Position numbers and translations under genes: made by a program | Assembly: GCA_937988705.1 (NCBI GenBank) | Contig: CALKIA010000393.1 | Span: 1-29,753 of the forward strand | DNA from: an uncultured Chloroflexota bacterium | GTDB lineage: Bacteria > Chloroflexota > Anaerolineae > Aggregatilineales > Phototrophicaceae | Reading direction: 5' to 3' | Length of the DNA: 29,753 nucleotides | Shown: one piece after another, positions 7,472 to 15,266 of the stretch | Position numbering within the stretch: the first letter of the stretch is position 1 | How the letters are laid out: every line of letters starts with the position of its first letter | Notes under the pieces: model-generated | Told to the model about the DNA's origin: nothing | The model's input: the letters and a program-made list of their open reading frames with translations, nothing else | The model's database searches: none

Positions 7472-8694
7472 GCGATATTCTCGCCCAGATTCAAACCCTT
7501 CAGTTTACTGACAAGGCGGCAGCAGAAGGTTTGCTGACCGCCTTTTTACGCGATACGCTCAAGCTTGAAGTAATCGCGGTCGAGCTCCGACCACTAGCCG
7601 TCTCGTTGAACTCATTTAATGGCTTCATGTCCTTGGCGGATGGTCGACGGTTGTTCTTCAAAACTCACATTGAGGCGGATGGCATCCTCAACGAGTATTA
7701 TCACGCTGGACAGTTGGCCGAAGCCGGTTATCCGATCCTTCAGCCCATTTACAGCTCGACGGAAACCGGTAAACAGCTGCTCATCTACGAAGTAATTACC
7801 GATCCATCGGTGTTTGATGTCGCGTGGACGATTGAATGCGGTAATGCTGCGCAGTTCGCTGCACTGTGCGCCGGTCAGAATCAGCTGGATGATCAACTGC
7901 TCACGATCTACCGCAATACGCTCGAATGGCAGTCGGCGGAAACGGCGGCAAAAGCTCCTGTGCATCAGCTCTTCTACCATCGGCTCACTGGCGGACGTCT
8001 CGCGCGCTTTTATGATCCCGGCGTGACGATGCTTTTGCCCGATGGCGCTTACCCGATGGAAGCAGTCCGCCGCGCTCACTGGGTCATCAACGGTCAGCAG
8101 TATGCCTCAACCTTAAATGACCTAATCGCTCAAGCTACGCAGCTGCTCGACCCTCATCAGGCTGGCGCGACCATCGTCGGCCACGGGGATGCGCATAACG
8201 GCAACATCTTCTTTCGCCAGCCGACACTGCTGTATTTCGATCCCGCCTTCGCCGGACGACATCACCCGCTGCTCGATCTGACGAAACCGCTGTTTCACAA
8301 TGTGTTCGCGATGTGGATGTACCATCCGCAGGTTAAGGCCGCGCAAACGGCCATTCACCTAGAACGCCGTGGCGATGAGTGGCACATCATGCACGACTAT
8401 GCGCTGCCACCAGTCCGCACGATGTTCCTGCGCAGCAAGGTGGAACGTGTGCTTATGCCGATCCTGCATGAAATCAAGGAGCGCGGATGGCTGCGAGAAA
8501 ACTGGCGTACCTACCTCAAATCGGCACTGTTCTGCTGCCCGTTCCTGACCATGAATCTCACCGACACGACGAAATTCCCACCACCCATCAGTTTGCTGGG
8601 ACTCGCCATGTCGGTAGAAATGGGTGCAGAGAGCGCTGGGAAGCGCAGTCTCATCGACCAAACCCTGGATGAAGTGGAACAGGCGCTGAATTAA
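7468..8694 (+). CDS. APH-fold phosphotransferase, substrate unknown
   Basis: This 408-residue cytosolic protein has the catalytic signature of aminoglycoside/choline-kinase-like enzymes. The Brenner loop is H239-G-D241-A-H243-N-G-N246 (GHGDAHNGN), and the metal-binding Asp is D258 in LLYFDPAFAG. An N-lobe with a candidate ATP lysine (LFFKTHIEADG) precedes it. Such enzymes transfer ATP phosphate to small alcohols, sugars or antibiotics. The ATG overlaps the stop of the HisD-like gene (ATGA), so the two are translationally coupled and probably serve one pathway. The C-terminal 120 residues (WRTYLKSALFCCPF...) are not recognised. The end overlaps the opposing hisG by 4 nt. I do not recognise the subfamily; antibiotic resistance is not indicated by context. 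Confidence 0.75.
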   Translation: MSDILAQIQTLQFTDKAAAEGLLTAFLRDTLKLEVIAVELRPLAVSLNSFNGFMSLADGRRLFFKTHIEADGILNEYYHAGQLAEAGYPILQPIYSSTETGKQLLIYEVITDPSVFDVAWTIECGNAAQFAALCAGQNQLDDQLLTIYRNTLEWQSAETAAKAPVHQLFYHRLTGGRLARFYDPGVTMLLPDGAYPMEAVRRAHWVINGQQYASTLNDLIAQATQLLDPHQAGATIVGHGDAHNGNIFFRQPTLLYFDPAFAGRHHPLLDLTKPLFHNVFAMWMYHPQVKAAQTAIHLERRGDEWHIMHDYALPPVRTMFLRSKVERVLMPILHEIKERGWLRENWRTYLKSALFCCPFLTMNLTDTTKFPPPISLLGLAMSVEMGAESAGKRSLIDQTLDEVEQALN

Positions 8695-9692
8695 CCAGCG
8701 CCTGCTAACCGGGCATGCAGGTTTTCGAATGAAGGCGAACTTTCCAGAAAAACATACCGTACTGGAATGACAGAAGCCTGTGTCCCGCCCAGCCCACGCA
8801 AATATTCGACGGCTTGCAGCAGGCTTTTGTTCGCTACGATGATCGTTACGGTGTGCCAGCCGCCCTCTGTACTGTAGATCGGGGCGATGGTCGGCCCTTG
8901 CAAACCGCGCGTGAGCGGGTTTTCGATGATGCGGGCGGCTATCGCCTCGGCGCTGTCGCCGCGCATATTGACGGTCACTTGCGAATAGCTGCGCCCCTGT
9001 AAAGCCGCGTCGATATGTTCCAGCATAACGCGGGCGGCGTTCAGAACTGCCGGGTCTTTAAGCGCCGCACGATTGCCCACCAGACATGCCTGTGATTCGA
9101 CAATGACGCCATCGATCAGCGGTTTGAGGTGATTTTCGCGCAGTGTTGTCCCCGATTGCATCAGATCAACAATGACATCGGCATAGCCAATTGTTGGCGC
9201 GACTTCGATTGCACCTTCCGCATTGAGAATCGTGAAGTGATGGATGCCTTGCTCATGCAGGTATTGGCGCGTCAAGTTTGAGAAAGTCGTCGCGACCCTC
9301 AAGTTCCGTCGCTTGAACTCGCGAAAATCGAGGGCGACTTCAGCAAGATCAACGATGCTTTCGACATCAACCCACGACTCCGGCACGGCCACGAGCAGTT
9401 TACAGTAACCGTAGCGCAGATCAGGATGAATCACAATCAGATCGTCGTGTGGATGTTCACGCACCACATCGTAGCCGGTCACGCCGAGCTGTGCCGTGCC
9501 ATCTGACACCTTGTAGACTACATCAGTCACACGTTGAAACAGGACATCAACCGAGGGGATAGTCGGTATCGAGCCGGTGTATTGGCGCGGATTCGGTTTG
9601 TCGACCCGCAAACCACATTCGCTTAGAAAACTCAGTGTGGGGTCGGCAATCGCGCCCTTACTTGGCAGCGCCAGTGTTACGCGATCCATCAT
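8691..9692 (-). CDS. hisG: ATP phosphoribosyltransferase, long form
   Basis: It condenses ATP with PRPP, the first step of histidine biosynthesis. The PRPP-binding signature is at residues 176-189 (DLMQSGTTLRENHL). Residues about 235-316 match the HisG_C regulatory domain (LQGRSYSQVTVNM...GPTIAPIY...VTIIVANKSLLQAVEYLRGLGG...VIPVRYVF), which gives histidine feedback in long-form enzymes. The total of 333 residues exceeds the usual 280-300. The ATG overlaps the hisZ stop (ATGA), so the two are coupled. Long-form HisG normally works without HisZ, so the pairing is unusual. Its 3' end overlaps the kinase gene on the other strand. Confidence 0.9.
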   Translation of the reverse strand: MMDRVTLALPSKGAIADPTLSFLSECGLRVDKPNPRQYTGSIPTIPSVDVLFQRVTDVVYKVSDGTAQLGVTGYDVVREHPHDDLIVIHPDLRYGYCKLLVAVPESWVDVESIVDLAEVALDFREFKRRNLRVATTFSNLTRQYLHEQGIHHFTILNAEGAIEVAPTIGYADVIVDLMQSGTTLRENHLKPLIDGVIVESQACLVGNRAALKDPAVLNAARVMLEHIDAALQGRSYSQVTVNMRGDSAEAIAARIIENPLTRGLQGPTIAPIYSTEGGWHTVTIIVANKSLLQAVEYLRGLGGTQASVIPVRYVFLESSPSFENLHARLAGAG

Positions 9693-11026
9693 TTTAGACT
9701 CTCCACAAGGCGTCCAAGTTCTTCCCAGCTGTAACTACTTCCAGCGATGCGTAAACTGCCGTCAGCAGTCACAGTCGACGTTTCCTCGTCATCATCCACC
9801 AACGGGATGATCTCGGCGGCGATCCCGTTGCGTCGCAGCACCTGCGCCCACTGTACGGCCTCCGCCGCCTTGTTCGGTGCAAAGCTGATGGGTACAACCC
9901 GTTCTGCCGCTAGCGGCGTTGAGACAGCGCGCGCTAATTGGTCGAGGTAGTAGGCAAAACCGACCGCCGGAGTCTCTTGATCACCACCGATTAGGCGGGT
10001 CAATTCATCATAGCGTCCGCCACCGGCCAACAGCACATCACCGTGGATCTCGAACACAATGCCTGTATAGTAATCCCAGTTGCGCGCGAGCCCCGGCTGA
10101 ATCAGCGTGTGCTCCACGGGAATTCCGTACACTTCGAGTAGCCTGATCGTTTCCCGCCACTGGTCAAGCGTCTGACGCGCTTCATTGTCTTCCACGCCGA
10201 TCAGCCGTTCAATCTGCTGAAAAGCCGTCTCTGCGTCGCCGATGATTGCGCTCCACGCTTCAAGAAAATCCAGCGCAGCGAGGATTTCCGTTCGCTCGGC
10301 TGCTCGCTGGCGTTTCTGTAGCAAGCGGCGAACGATATCGTCGCGTGTACGCCCCCCCATAGTTGCGCCATGCTGCGTCGCATCTAGCAGTACATCCAAC
10401 ATTTGCTGCGTATTCACGACGTTGAGGTCAACCTCATCCAGACTCGAATCCGGTCGTACCAACAGGAGCCGATCCAACTCCGCCAGGATGCGTTCTCGAC
10501 CGTATTCTTTCAGGGTGTGCAGATGATTCAATAGGAAGCGCTCGGTGCGAACGTCCAGACGATAGCGTTTGAGTAACTGCCGCATAAGCTGAACATGACC
10601 GATGACAATCCGCCAGCCGCGAATACCCACATCGTCAAGCCCGCCCGCGGCCATCGCCATGATCTCGGCATCGGCCGATACACCGGCCATTCCAATCAGT
10701 TCGGCGCCAACGCTTAGTTTCTGGAATTCACTGCCGTCATCCTCAAAGATTGCGCCTGCAAACTGCCAGCGGGCGATCGCGGTCCGCTGGGAAGTGATGT
10801 AGGCATGAGCAGCCGCGGCGGTGAACTCCGGCCGCAGTGCAAGTTGCTGCCCAAAACGCTCGAAAGTGAATAAACGACTGATGATCTGATCACCAGCGCG
10901 GGTGAGGAACAAATCGGCCGAATCAAGGATCGGTGTTTCTAGGATTTCGTAACCGAAACTGCTCATGTATAGCTGTAGATGTCCAACGAGCCAGTTCGTC
11001 TGTTCGATAGTGCGGCGCTGCTGCAC
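9689..11026 (-). CDS. hisZ: HisZ-type regulatory subunit (HisRS paralogue)
   Basis: The class II aminoacyl-tRNA synthetase core is visible: YEILETPILDSADLF, motif 2 LRPEFTAAAA (about 64-73), ARNWDYYTGIVFEIH (about 315-328) and motif 3 GGGRYDEL (about 335-342). A C-terminal 65-residue segment resembles a reduced anticodon-binding domain (APNKAAEAVQWAQVLRRNG). The histidine-binding loop departs from HisRS, and the gene is coupled to hisG, so HisZ is favoured over a true HisRS. I chose the GTG at 11026 (GGGGG about 9 nt upstream), giving 445 residues. The frame stays open for 93 more codons, but those run through the terminator and antisense to the transpeptidase gene and resemble no domain. Confidence 0.82.
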   Translation of the reverse strand: MQQRRTIEQTNWLVGHLQLYMSSFGYEILETPILDSADLFLTRAGDQIISRLFTFERFGQQLALRPEFTAAAAHAYITSQRTAIARWQFAGAIFEDDGSEFQKLSVGAELIGMAGVSADAEIMAMAAGGLDDVGIRGWRIVIGHVQLMRQLLKRYRLDVRTERFLLNHLHTLKEYGRERILAELDRLLLVRPDSSLDEVDLNVVNTQQMLDVLLDATQHGATMGGRTRDDIVRRLLQKRQRAAERTEILAALDFLEAWSAIIGDAETAFQQIERLIGVEDNEARQTLDQWRETIRLLEVYGIPVEHTLIQPGLARNWDYYTGIVFEIHGDVLLAGGGRYDELTRLIGGDQETPAVGFAYYLDQLARAVSTPLAAERVVPISFAPNKAAEAVQWAQVLRRNGIAAEIIPLVDDDEETSTVTADGSLRIAGSSYSWEELGRLVESLK

Positions 11027-11080
11027 GCTCCAATGCCCCCTCTGTGACAGTGAGACCTTGATTATGAAATAGTCGGGGGA

Positions 11081-11104
11081 TAAAGAAAAGCCCCTATACG
11101 GGGC
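11081..11104 (-). terminator. Intrinsic terminator after the L,D-transpeptidase gene
   Basis: The 5-bp stem GCCCC/GGGGC with a 5-nt loop is followed on the minus strand by TTTTCTTTA. It begins 7 nt after the stop codon. It also separates that transcript from hisZ. Confidence 0.75.
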
Positions 11105-11111
11105 AGATTGC

Positions 11112-12143
11112 TTAGCGATATTGTCCGCTGCTGTAAACATACACTGCCGCGCCCGTGTCTGCGGGAATGCTGAGATCAATCTCATCGGAAGCCCAGTTGT
11201 ACAGAAACTGCGCGTCAGTGATCGACAGATTGACGCAGCCATGACTGTGTCGATAGCCGAACCCATCGTGCCAGTACGTTCCGTGCAGTCCGATGTCATT
11301 ATCAAAATACATGGTCCACGGCACTTCTTCTAGATAGTAAAAGTCAGGTTGGCCGTCTGCGCCGCTCATCACAGTGCGCGGATACCGCACATAGACATGG
11401 AACAACCCCTCGTTCGTCGGCCAATCCGCCAAACCGGACGAAATGAGTGTGGCGAAAACGGGTGTTTCGTCTTCATAGGCGATCGCGACCTGTTCGTACA
11501 GGTCAACGCTGACCCATTTGTGCGTGTCTATGTCTGCGGAACGCTCAACAGGGAGGATTTTGGCAACGAGCGTTTGATGAACCCACTGATCCACGCCGAT
11601 CTGATACCAGCGCCAGCCATCAATCTCCACGTAGCTGTAAAGGTTGACGAGGGTGTAACGCAGCACTGCCAGATCGCCGTCCGTCGGTTCGGCGCCCGGC
11701 GTGCGACTGGGTACCACATTCACGAGGATCCACGCTACCGGATACTGCATTTCCTCGGTGATCATCACCCCCGCGAATCGCGACGGTATTGCTTGACGGA
11801 GATTTTCGGTGAGGATCCACTGTTGATCGTTAATCAGCGTCCAGTTATCCTGTACGCCATGCGTCGTCAAGAAGTTGAAACCAGCGGCCAACTGGCTGAC
11901 CACATTGCCATTGGGCGCATCGTAGATGTCGATGGGATTGAGTACGCGCTGGTAGATGCGATCCGACAGCGCCGTATCATTGGCCGCCAGCGGCTGTAAA
12001 AGTGGGGCTGGATATGCAGCAATCACATCAGCGGAAAGCCCAGCACACAGCCCGTCCGCATCGCCCGCACAATCCTCAGCCAGTACAGACGACATCGACA
12101 CCAGACCCAGTATGAAAACAACTATGGATAGCCACCAGCGCAT
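11112..12143 (-). CDS. Secreted L,D-transpeptidase (YkuD) with SH3b-like repeats
   Basis: YkuD enzymes form 3-3 peptidoglycan cross-links or attach proteins to peptidoglycan. The catalytic site is intact: H287 (GLHGTYWHD), then S300-H301-G-C303-V-N (SHGCVNLS), with C303 as the nucleophile. A signal peptide (MRWWLSIVVFILGLVSMSSVLA) precedes two SH3b-like segments, at about residues 60-117 and 137-197, that may position it on the wall. The ATG at 12143 has AAGAGG 7 nt upstream. An ATG at 12212 would add 23 residues before the signal peptide and overlaps the promoter. At 343 residues this is an ordinary length. It is divergent from an SH3b-repeat gene and closed by its own terminator. Confidence 0.9.
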   Translation of the reverse strand: MRWWLSIVVFILGLVSMSSVLAEDCAGDADGLCAGLSADVIAAYPAPLLQPLAANDTALSDRIYQRVLNPIDIYDAPNGNVVSQLAAGFNFLTTHGVQDNWTLINDQQWILTENLRQAIPSRFAGVMITEEMQYPVAWILVNVVPSRTPGAEPTDGDLAVLRYTLVNLYSYVEIDGWRWYQIGVDQWVHQTLVAKILPVERSADIDTHKWVSVDLYEQVAIAYEDETPVFATLISSGLADWPTNEGLFHVYVRYPRTVMSGADGQPDFYYLEEVPWTMYFDNDIGLHGTYWHDGFGYRHSHGCVNLSITDAQFLYNWASDEIDLSIPADTGAAVYVYSSGQYR

Positions 12144-12182
12144 CAGATTTCCTCTTGAGGTACATGTTACCTTGTTACTTTG

Positions 12183-12212
12183 TTTATAGCAGAAGTATGG
12201 GAAACGCTTCAA
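12183..12212 (-). promoter_or_regulatory. Promoter of the L,D-transpeptidase gene
   Basis: On the minus strand: TTGAAG, 18-bp spacer, TATAAA, with TGC just before the -10 (extended type). The start site near 12176 gives a leader of about 33 nt. The -35 lies in the centre of an AAACGC/GCGTTT inverted repeat (12202-12219), a possible operator. Confidence 0.6.
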
Positions 12213-12259
12213 TGCGTTTTGCCCTACGCGATCTCACCGGATGTCCTACAGCAAAAATG

Positions 12260-12283
12260 CGGAATTTATCTTACAATATTCCG
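12260..12283 (+). promoter_or_regulatory. Inverted repeat framing a -10 element
   Basis: CGGAAT (12260-12265) and ATTCCG (12278-12283) flank a 12-bp core that contains TACAAT at 12272-12277. A start site near 12284 would give a 35-nt leader to the GTG at 12319. A protein bound to the repeat would occlude the -10. Confidence 0.4.
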
Positions 12284-12318
12284 TGTTCATGCGGATTCGA
12301 CTTCTGGGGAGAAATCTT

Positions 12319-13479
12319 GTGAAGAAAATTGCTCTGCTCGTGGTCTTGCTCTCATTTGCCTTCGGAACTGTGATTCACGCTAGTGGAGTAGGGCAGCAGC
12401 TGCAAATCCCTCTCCTGGTTGTCAATACCAGTTTTTTGAACGCTCGCAGTGGTCCCGGCCCACAGTACACGGTTATCACCACGCTGGTCGGTGGAACGGA
12501 ACTTCCAGTGCTCGGCAGCAACGGCGACCAGACATGGTATCTGGTCACAACGGCGGATGGTAACGCGTGGGTCGATGTGGCCTTCACCATCCCGCGCGGC
12601 GTATTTAATTATGTGCCGGAAATTGAAGTCCCGGCCGCTCCAGTTGCATTGGCTACACCGCTGACCATCGGGTTACCGGGCTCAGGTTCTGGGGCAGCGG
12701 CGACCGGCCAGACCGCCCTTGGCACGACGACCAGTGAACGCTACCGCGCCGTGCTTCAGGTAAGTTCAGTAAACCTGCGCAATCAGCCCGTAACCGAAGG
12801 CGGTGTTATCAGCGTTTTGTTCCGCGATGACGCGCTCGATTATGCGATTGTGGGCATGACAAACAATGCTGGCGTGAACTGGGTGCAAATCGTTGTCCCT
12901 AATATCGGAATTGGCTGGGTTGAAGCACCCAAAGTCGCCATGCGGTTATCAGCAGTTCAATATGCAGTCGTGATCGTGACGGCGGGGCCTGTAAATCTGC
13001 TCTCCGCGCCCGGCAGCACGAATGCCAGCCTGCCGCCGCTCTTCAACGGCGAGGAAGCGTTCCTCATTAATGCAAGTGGCAACCTTTATCAAGTAGAATT
13101 GGGGAATGGTGTATCGGGTTGGCTGCCTGTCAGCGCTGTAACCATTCGTACGGGTACGACCTCTGATTTGCTGCACGGCACCAATCAGGTGGCAGTAACG
13201 TCGGCAGCCACGGAAACCAATGCGTCGCCAATTCCAGTTCCTGTTCTCGAAGCGGGTCGAGTTGTCGTTAACACCAGCTATCTCAATGTGCGCACCGGCC
13301 CCGGCGGACAGTATGCTTCCGTCGCTGTCGTAGCTGGCGGCGCAGAACTGCCCGTTATCGGCGTAACTGAAGATGCGCTATGGTATCTGGTCACCGGAAA
13401 TTTCGGTCAGGGGTGGGTAACCCAAGAGTTCGTAGTCTTCCGGGGCGCTTTCAGTGCAGTCCCGGTTATCGCCTATTAG
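12319..13479 (+). CDS. Secreted protein with four SH3b repeats
   Basis: The signal peptide VKKIALLVVLLSFAFGTVIHA is followed by four SH3b-like units at about residues 34-89, 144-204, 216-272 and 315-372. The first and last are near copies (VVNTSFLNARSGPGPQY... and VVNTSYLNVRTGPGGQY..., both ending RGxFxxVP). The middle two are divergent, having lost the RxGPG core. No catalytic domain is present, so it is probably a wall-binding or scaffold protein. The GTG at 12319 has GGGGAG 7 nt upstream and begins a textbook signal peptide. ATGs at 12241 and 12289 lie upstream of or too near the likely transcription start. A response regulator follows 15 nt later, probably in the same transcript. Confidence 0.78.
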   Translation: MKKIALLVVLLSFAFGTVIHASGVGQQLQIPLLVVNTSFLNARSGPGPQYTVITTLVGGTELPVLGSNGDQTWYLVTTADGNAWVDVAFTIPRGVFNYVPEIEVPAAPVALATPLTIGLPGSGSGAAATGQTALGTTTSERYRAVLQVSSVNLRNQPVTEGGVISVLFRDDALDYAIVGMTNNAGVNWVQIVVPNIGIGWVEAPKVAMRLSAVQYAVVIVTAGPVNLLSAPGSTNASLPPLFNGEEAFLINASGNLYQVELGNGVSGWLPVSAVTIRTGTTSDLLHGTNQVAVTSAATETNASPIPVPVLEAGRVVVNTSYLNVRTGPGGQYASVAVVAGGAELPVIGVTEDALWYLVTGNFGQGWVTQEFVVFRGAFSAVPVIAY

Positions 13480-13494
13480 TTTGGACGAGGGATC

Positions 13495-13851
13495 ATGCGT
13501 ATTATCTATGTTGAGGACAACCTTGCAAATGTGGCGTTGATTGAGCGCATCTGCCACATGAACAATGACGAATTGGTCACTTTCAGCGAAGCCGACAGTG
13601 CGCTGGAAGAGATCAATCCGGGGACTGCCGATCTGATCCTCATGGATTTAAATCTGGGTGCGCGCAGCATGGATGGCTTGCGCCTAACGCGACTTCTAAG
13701 GCAAAAAGGGATCAGTGAGCCGATCGTCGCCATTACCGCCTATGACACGATGGGCTACGCCGATCAGTATGTGGCCGCGGGCTGCAATGATTATGTGCGT
13801 AAGCCTGTATCAGTTCGCAGTATGTTGAACCTCATCAACGGATATCGCTGA
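13495..13851 (+). CDS. Stand-alone response regulator receiver (CheY-like)
   Basis: This 118-residue single receiver domain has the acidic pair E7/D8 (YVEDN), phosphoacceptor D51 (LILMDLNL), T81 (AITAY) and K103 (VRKPVS), all the residues needed for phosphorylation and switching. There is no output domain, so it acts by protein-protein contact, as in CheY- or DivK-type proteins. It resembles DivK-like receivers (MRIIYVEDNLANVALIERI). A GAGG motif precedes the ATG. It is 15 nt downstream of the SH3b-repeat gene and followed by a strong terminator, so the two form a transcription unit. No histidine kinase is nearby, so its partner is unknown. Confidence 0.9.
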   Translation: MRIIYVEDNLANVALIERICHMNNDELVTFSEADSALEEINPGTADLILMDLNLGARSMDGLRLTRLLRQKGISEPIVAITAYDTMGYADQYVAAGCNDYVRKPVSVRSMLNLINGYR

Positions 13852-13860
13852 TGCCTCATA

Positions 13861-13890
13861 AAAGACCCCGCTAAGTTCAGCGGGGTCTTT
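13861..13890 (+). terminator. Strong intrinsic terminator
   Basis: A perfect 12-bp stem AAAGACCCCGCT/AGCGGGGTCTTT with a 6-nt loop lies 9 nt after the response-regulator stop. The trailing T-run is only TTT, but stem stability is high. Confidence 0.88.
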
Positions 13891-13936
13891 AGTCAACGCT
13901 AATCCCACGCCCAAGCGGCGTTTCCCCGATGCAGCC

Positions 13937-13964
13937 ATGACCTATAGTAATCCCCACCTATACT
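13937..13964 (+). promoter_or_regulatory. Promoter of the LCP gene
   Basis: ATGACC, a 16-bp spacer and TATACT. A start site near 13971 gives a leader of about 33 nt to the ATG at 14004. The -35 match is moderate. Confidence 0.5.
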
Positions 13965-14003
13965 GAAAGATATCAATTATCTGTGCGCCTCGTGGGAGCT
14001 TCC

Positions 14004-15266
14004 ATGAAAATGCGTCTACTTCTTCTGTTCGGGTGCTTGCTGCTTATCTCTAGATTCTCCGCAGCCGCGCAAGAGACCATTCCCGATCCGGTACCGCTCG
14101 TGGATGAGGGGGAATACGACATCGTTAATGTTTTGTTGATTGGCGGGGATAGTGCCGATGACCGTTATGTCGGGCGCACTGATGTTATCATCGTGGTATC
14201 GGTCAACCGAACCGCCGGCACGGTTTCGTTGCTCTCCATTCCGCGCGATCTCTATGTGTATATTCCCGGTGATCGCGTCTATCGCGTTAACACGGCCTAT
14301 CCACATGGCGAAGCGGTTGCTGCCGATGGCGGTGGGGCAGGGCTGCTAGCAGCGACAATTGAGTACAATCTGGGCATCCATATTGACTACTACGCCTACG
14401 TTGATTTCGGCGCGTTTCGGCAGATTATCGACGATCTCGGCGGCGTCGAAATCTCGGTTGACTGCGCCCTGAGCGACTGGCGGCTGATTGACCCATCGCT
14501 CGATCCCACTCTGGAGGAAAGTTGGGAGCAGTTCACATTGCCGATAGGGGTGCACCAAATGGATGGGGATCTCGCGCTATGGTTTGCCCGTAGTCGCCGC
14601 ACGACCAGCGATTTTGACCGTGGACGACGACAGCAGGTCATTTTACGAGCGCTGTGGGGCAGAATCCGCAGTCTCGACCTGCTAGCGCAGATCACAGAGG
14701 TGTGGTCACAGGTTATCGAAACGGTCGAGACCGACATTTCTCTCGAAGATGTGCTCAACCTCGCGCCTGTAGCCGCTGCGATCAATACGGATCACATCGC
14801 GTCTTACACCTTTCGCCCGAATATCGAGGTCACTTTTTATACCTCACCGGAGGGTTCGAGCGTGCTCATGCCTCAAACTGTGGCGATTCAGTCCCTTATC
14901 CATCGCGTAATGCAACCTGTAACGCAACATCAACTAGTGCAAGAAGGGGCACGGGTTGACGTTTTGAATGGGAGCGGCGTGAGTGACTTGTCGCGTGTCG
15001 CCGTTGAAAGGTTGGCATGGGAGGGTTTTGTCCCGCGTATTTCCGCCGAAACTGCGGGTTTTCAGGAACACACGACAGTCTACGATTACACAGGCAGCAC
15101 AAAAGGGAGCAGCTTAAGCACGCTGTTAGCAGCACTGCGCGTCGATCCCGCTAATGTCATCAGCGAGCCCACAGCCGATCGTGAAGTCGATTTCCGCATC
15201 ATCCTCGGTGGTGATTACAACTCGTGCACCTATAGTGAGATGCCCAATTTAGAGCTTACCGACTAA
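14004..15266 (+). CDS. LytR-CpsA-Psr (LCP) family protein
   Basis: LCP enzymes transfer lipid-linked polymers onto peptidoglycan at the outer face of the membrane. An N-terminal signal or anchor helix (MKMRLLLLFGCLLLISRFSAAAQ) is followed by the LCP domain. Conserved polyprenyl-phosphate and metal contacts are R58 and D60 (GRTDVIIVV), R81 and D82 (SIPRDLYV), and the arginine block FARSRRTTSDFDRGRRQQ at about 194-211. Residues about 315-406 match the LytR_C domain (VDVLNGSGVSDLSRVAVERL). The total is 420 residues. The ATG at 14004 (GGGAG 5 nt upstream) is preferred over the GTG at 13983. The 3' end overlaps yigZ by 4 nt in convergent orientation. It fits the other wall-active genes nearby. Confidence 0.88.
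   Translation: MKMRLLLLFGCLLLISRFSAAAQETIPDPVPLVDEGEYDIVNVLLIGGDSADDRYVGRTDVIIVVSVNRTAGTVSLLSIPRDLYVYIPGDRVYRVNTAYPHGEAVAADGGGAGLLAATIEYNLGIHIDYYAYVDFGAFRQIIDDLGGVEISVDCALSDWRLIDPSLDPTLEESWEQFTLPIGVHQMDGDLALWFARSRRTTSDFDRGRRQQVILRALWGRIRSLDLLAQITEVWSQVIETVETDISLEDVLNLAPVAAAINTDHIASYTFRPNIEVTFYTSPEGSSVLMPQTVAIQSLIHRVMQPVTQHQLVQEGARVDVLNGSGVSDLSRVAVERLAWEGFVPRISAETAGFQEHTTVYDYTGSTKGSSLSTLLAALRVDPANVISEPTADREVDFRIILGGDYNSCTYSEMPNLELTD

Noticed and set aside
7468..8694. Aminoglycoside resistance gene
   Set aside because: Only the fold-level HGDxHxxN motif supports it. The coupling to a dehydrogenase and lack of mobile signals argue for metabolism.
11027..11305. A 93-residue N-terminal extension of HisZ
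   Set aside because: It runs antisense through the transpeptidase coding end and its terminator, has low-complexity composition typical of a shadow frame, and a GTG with a good ribosome site follows.
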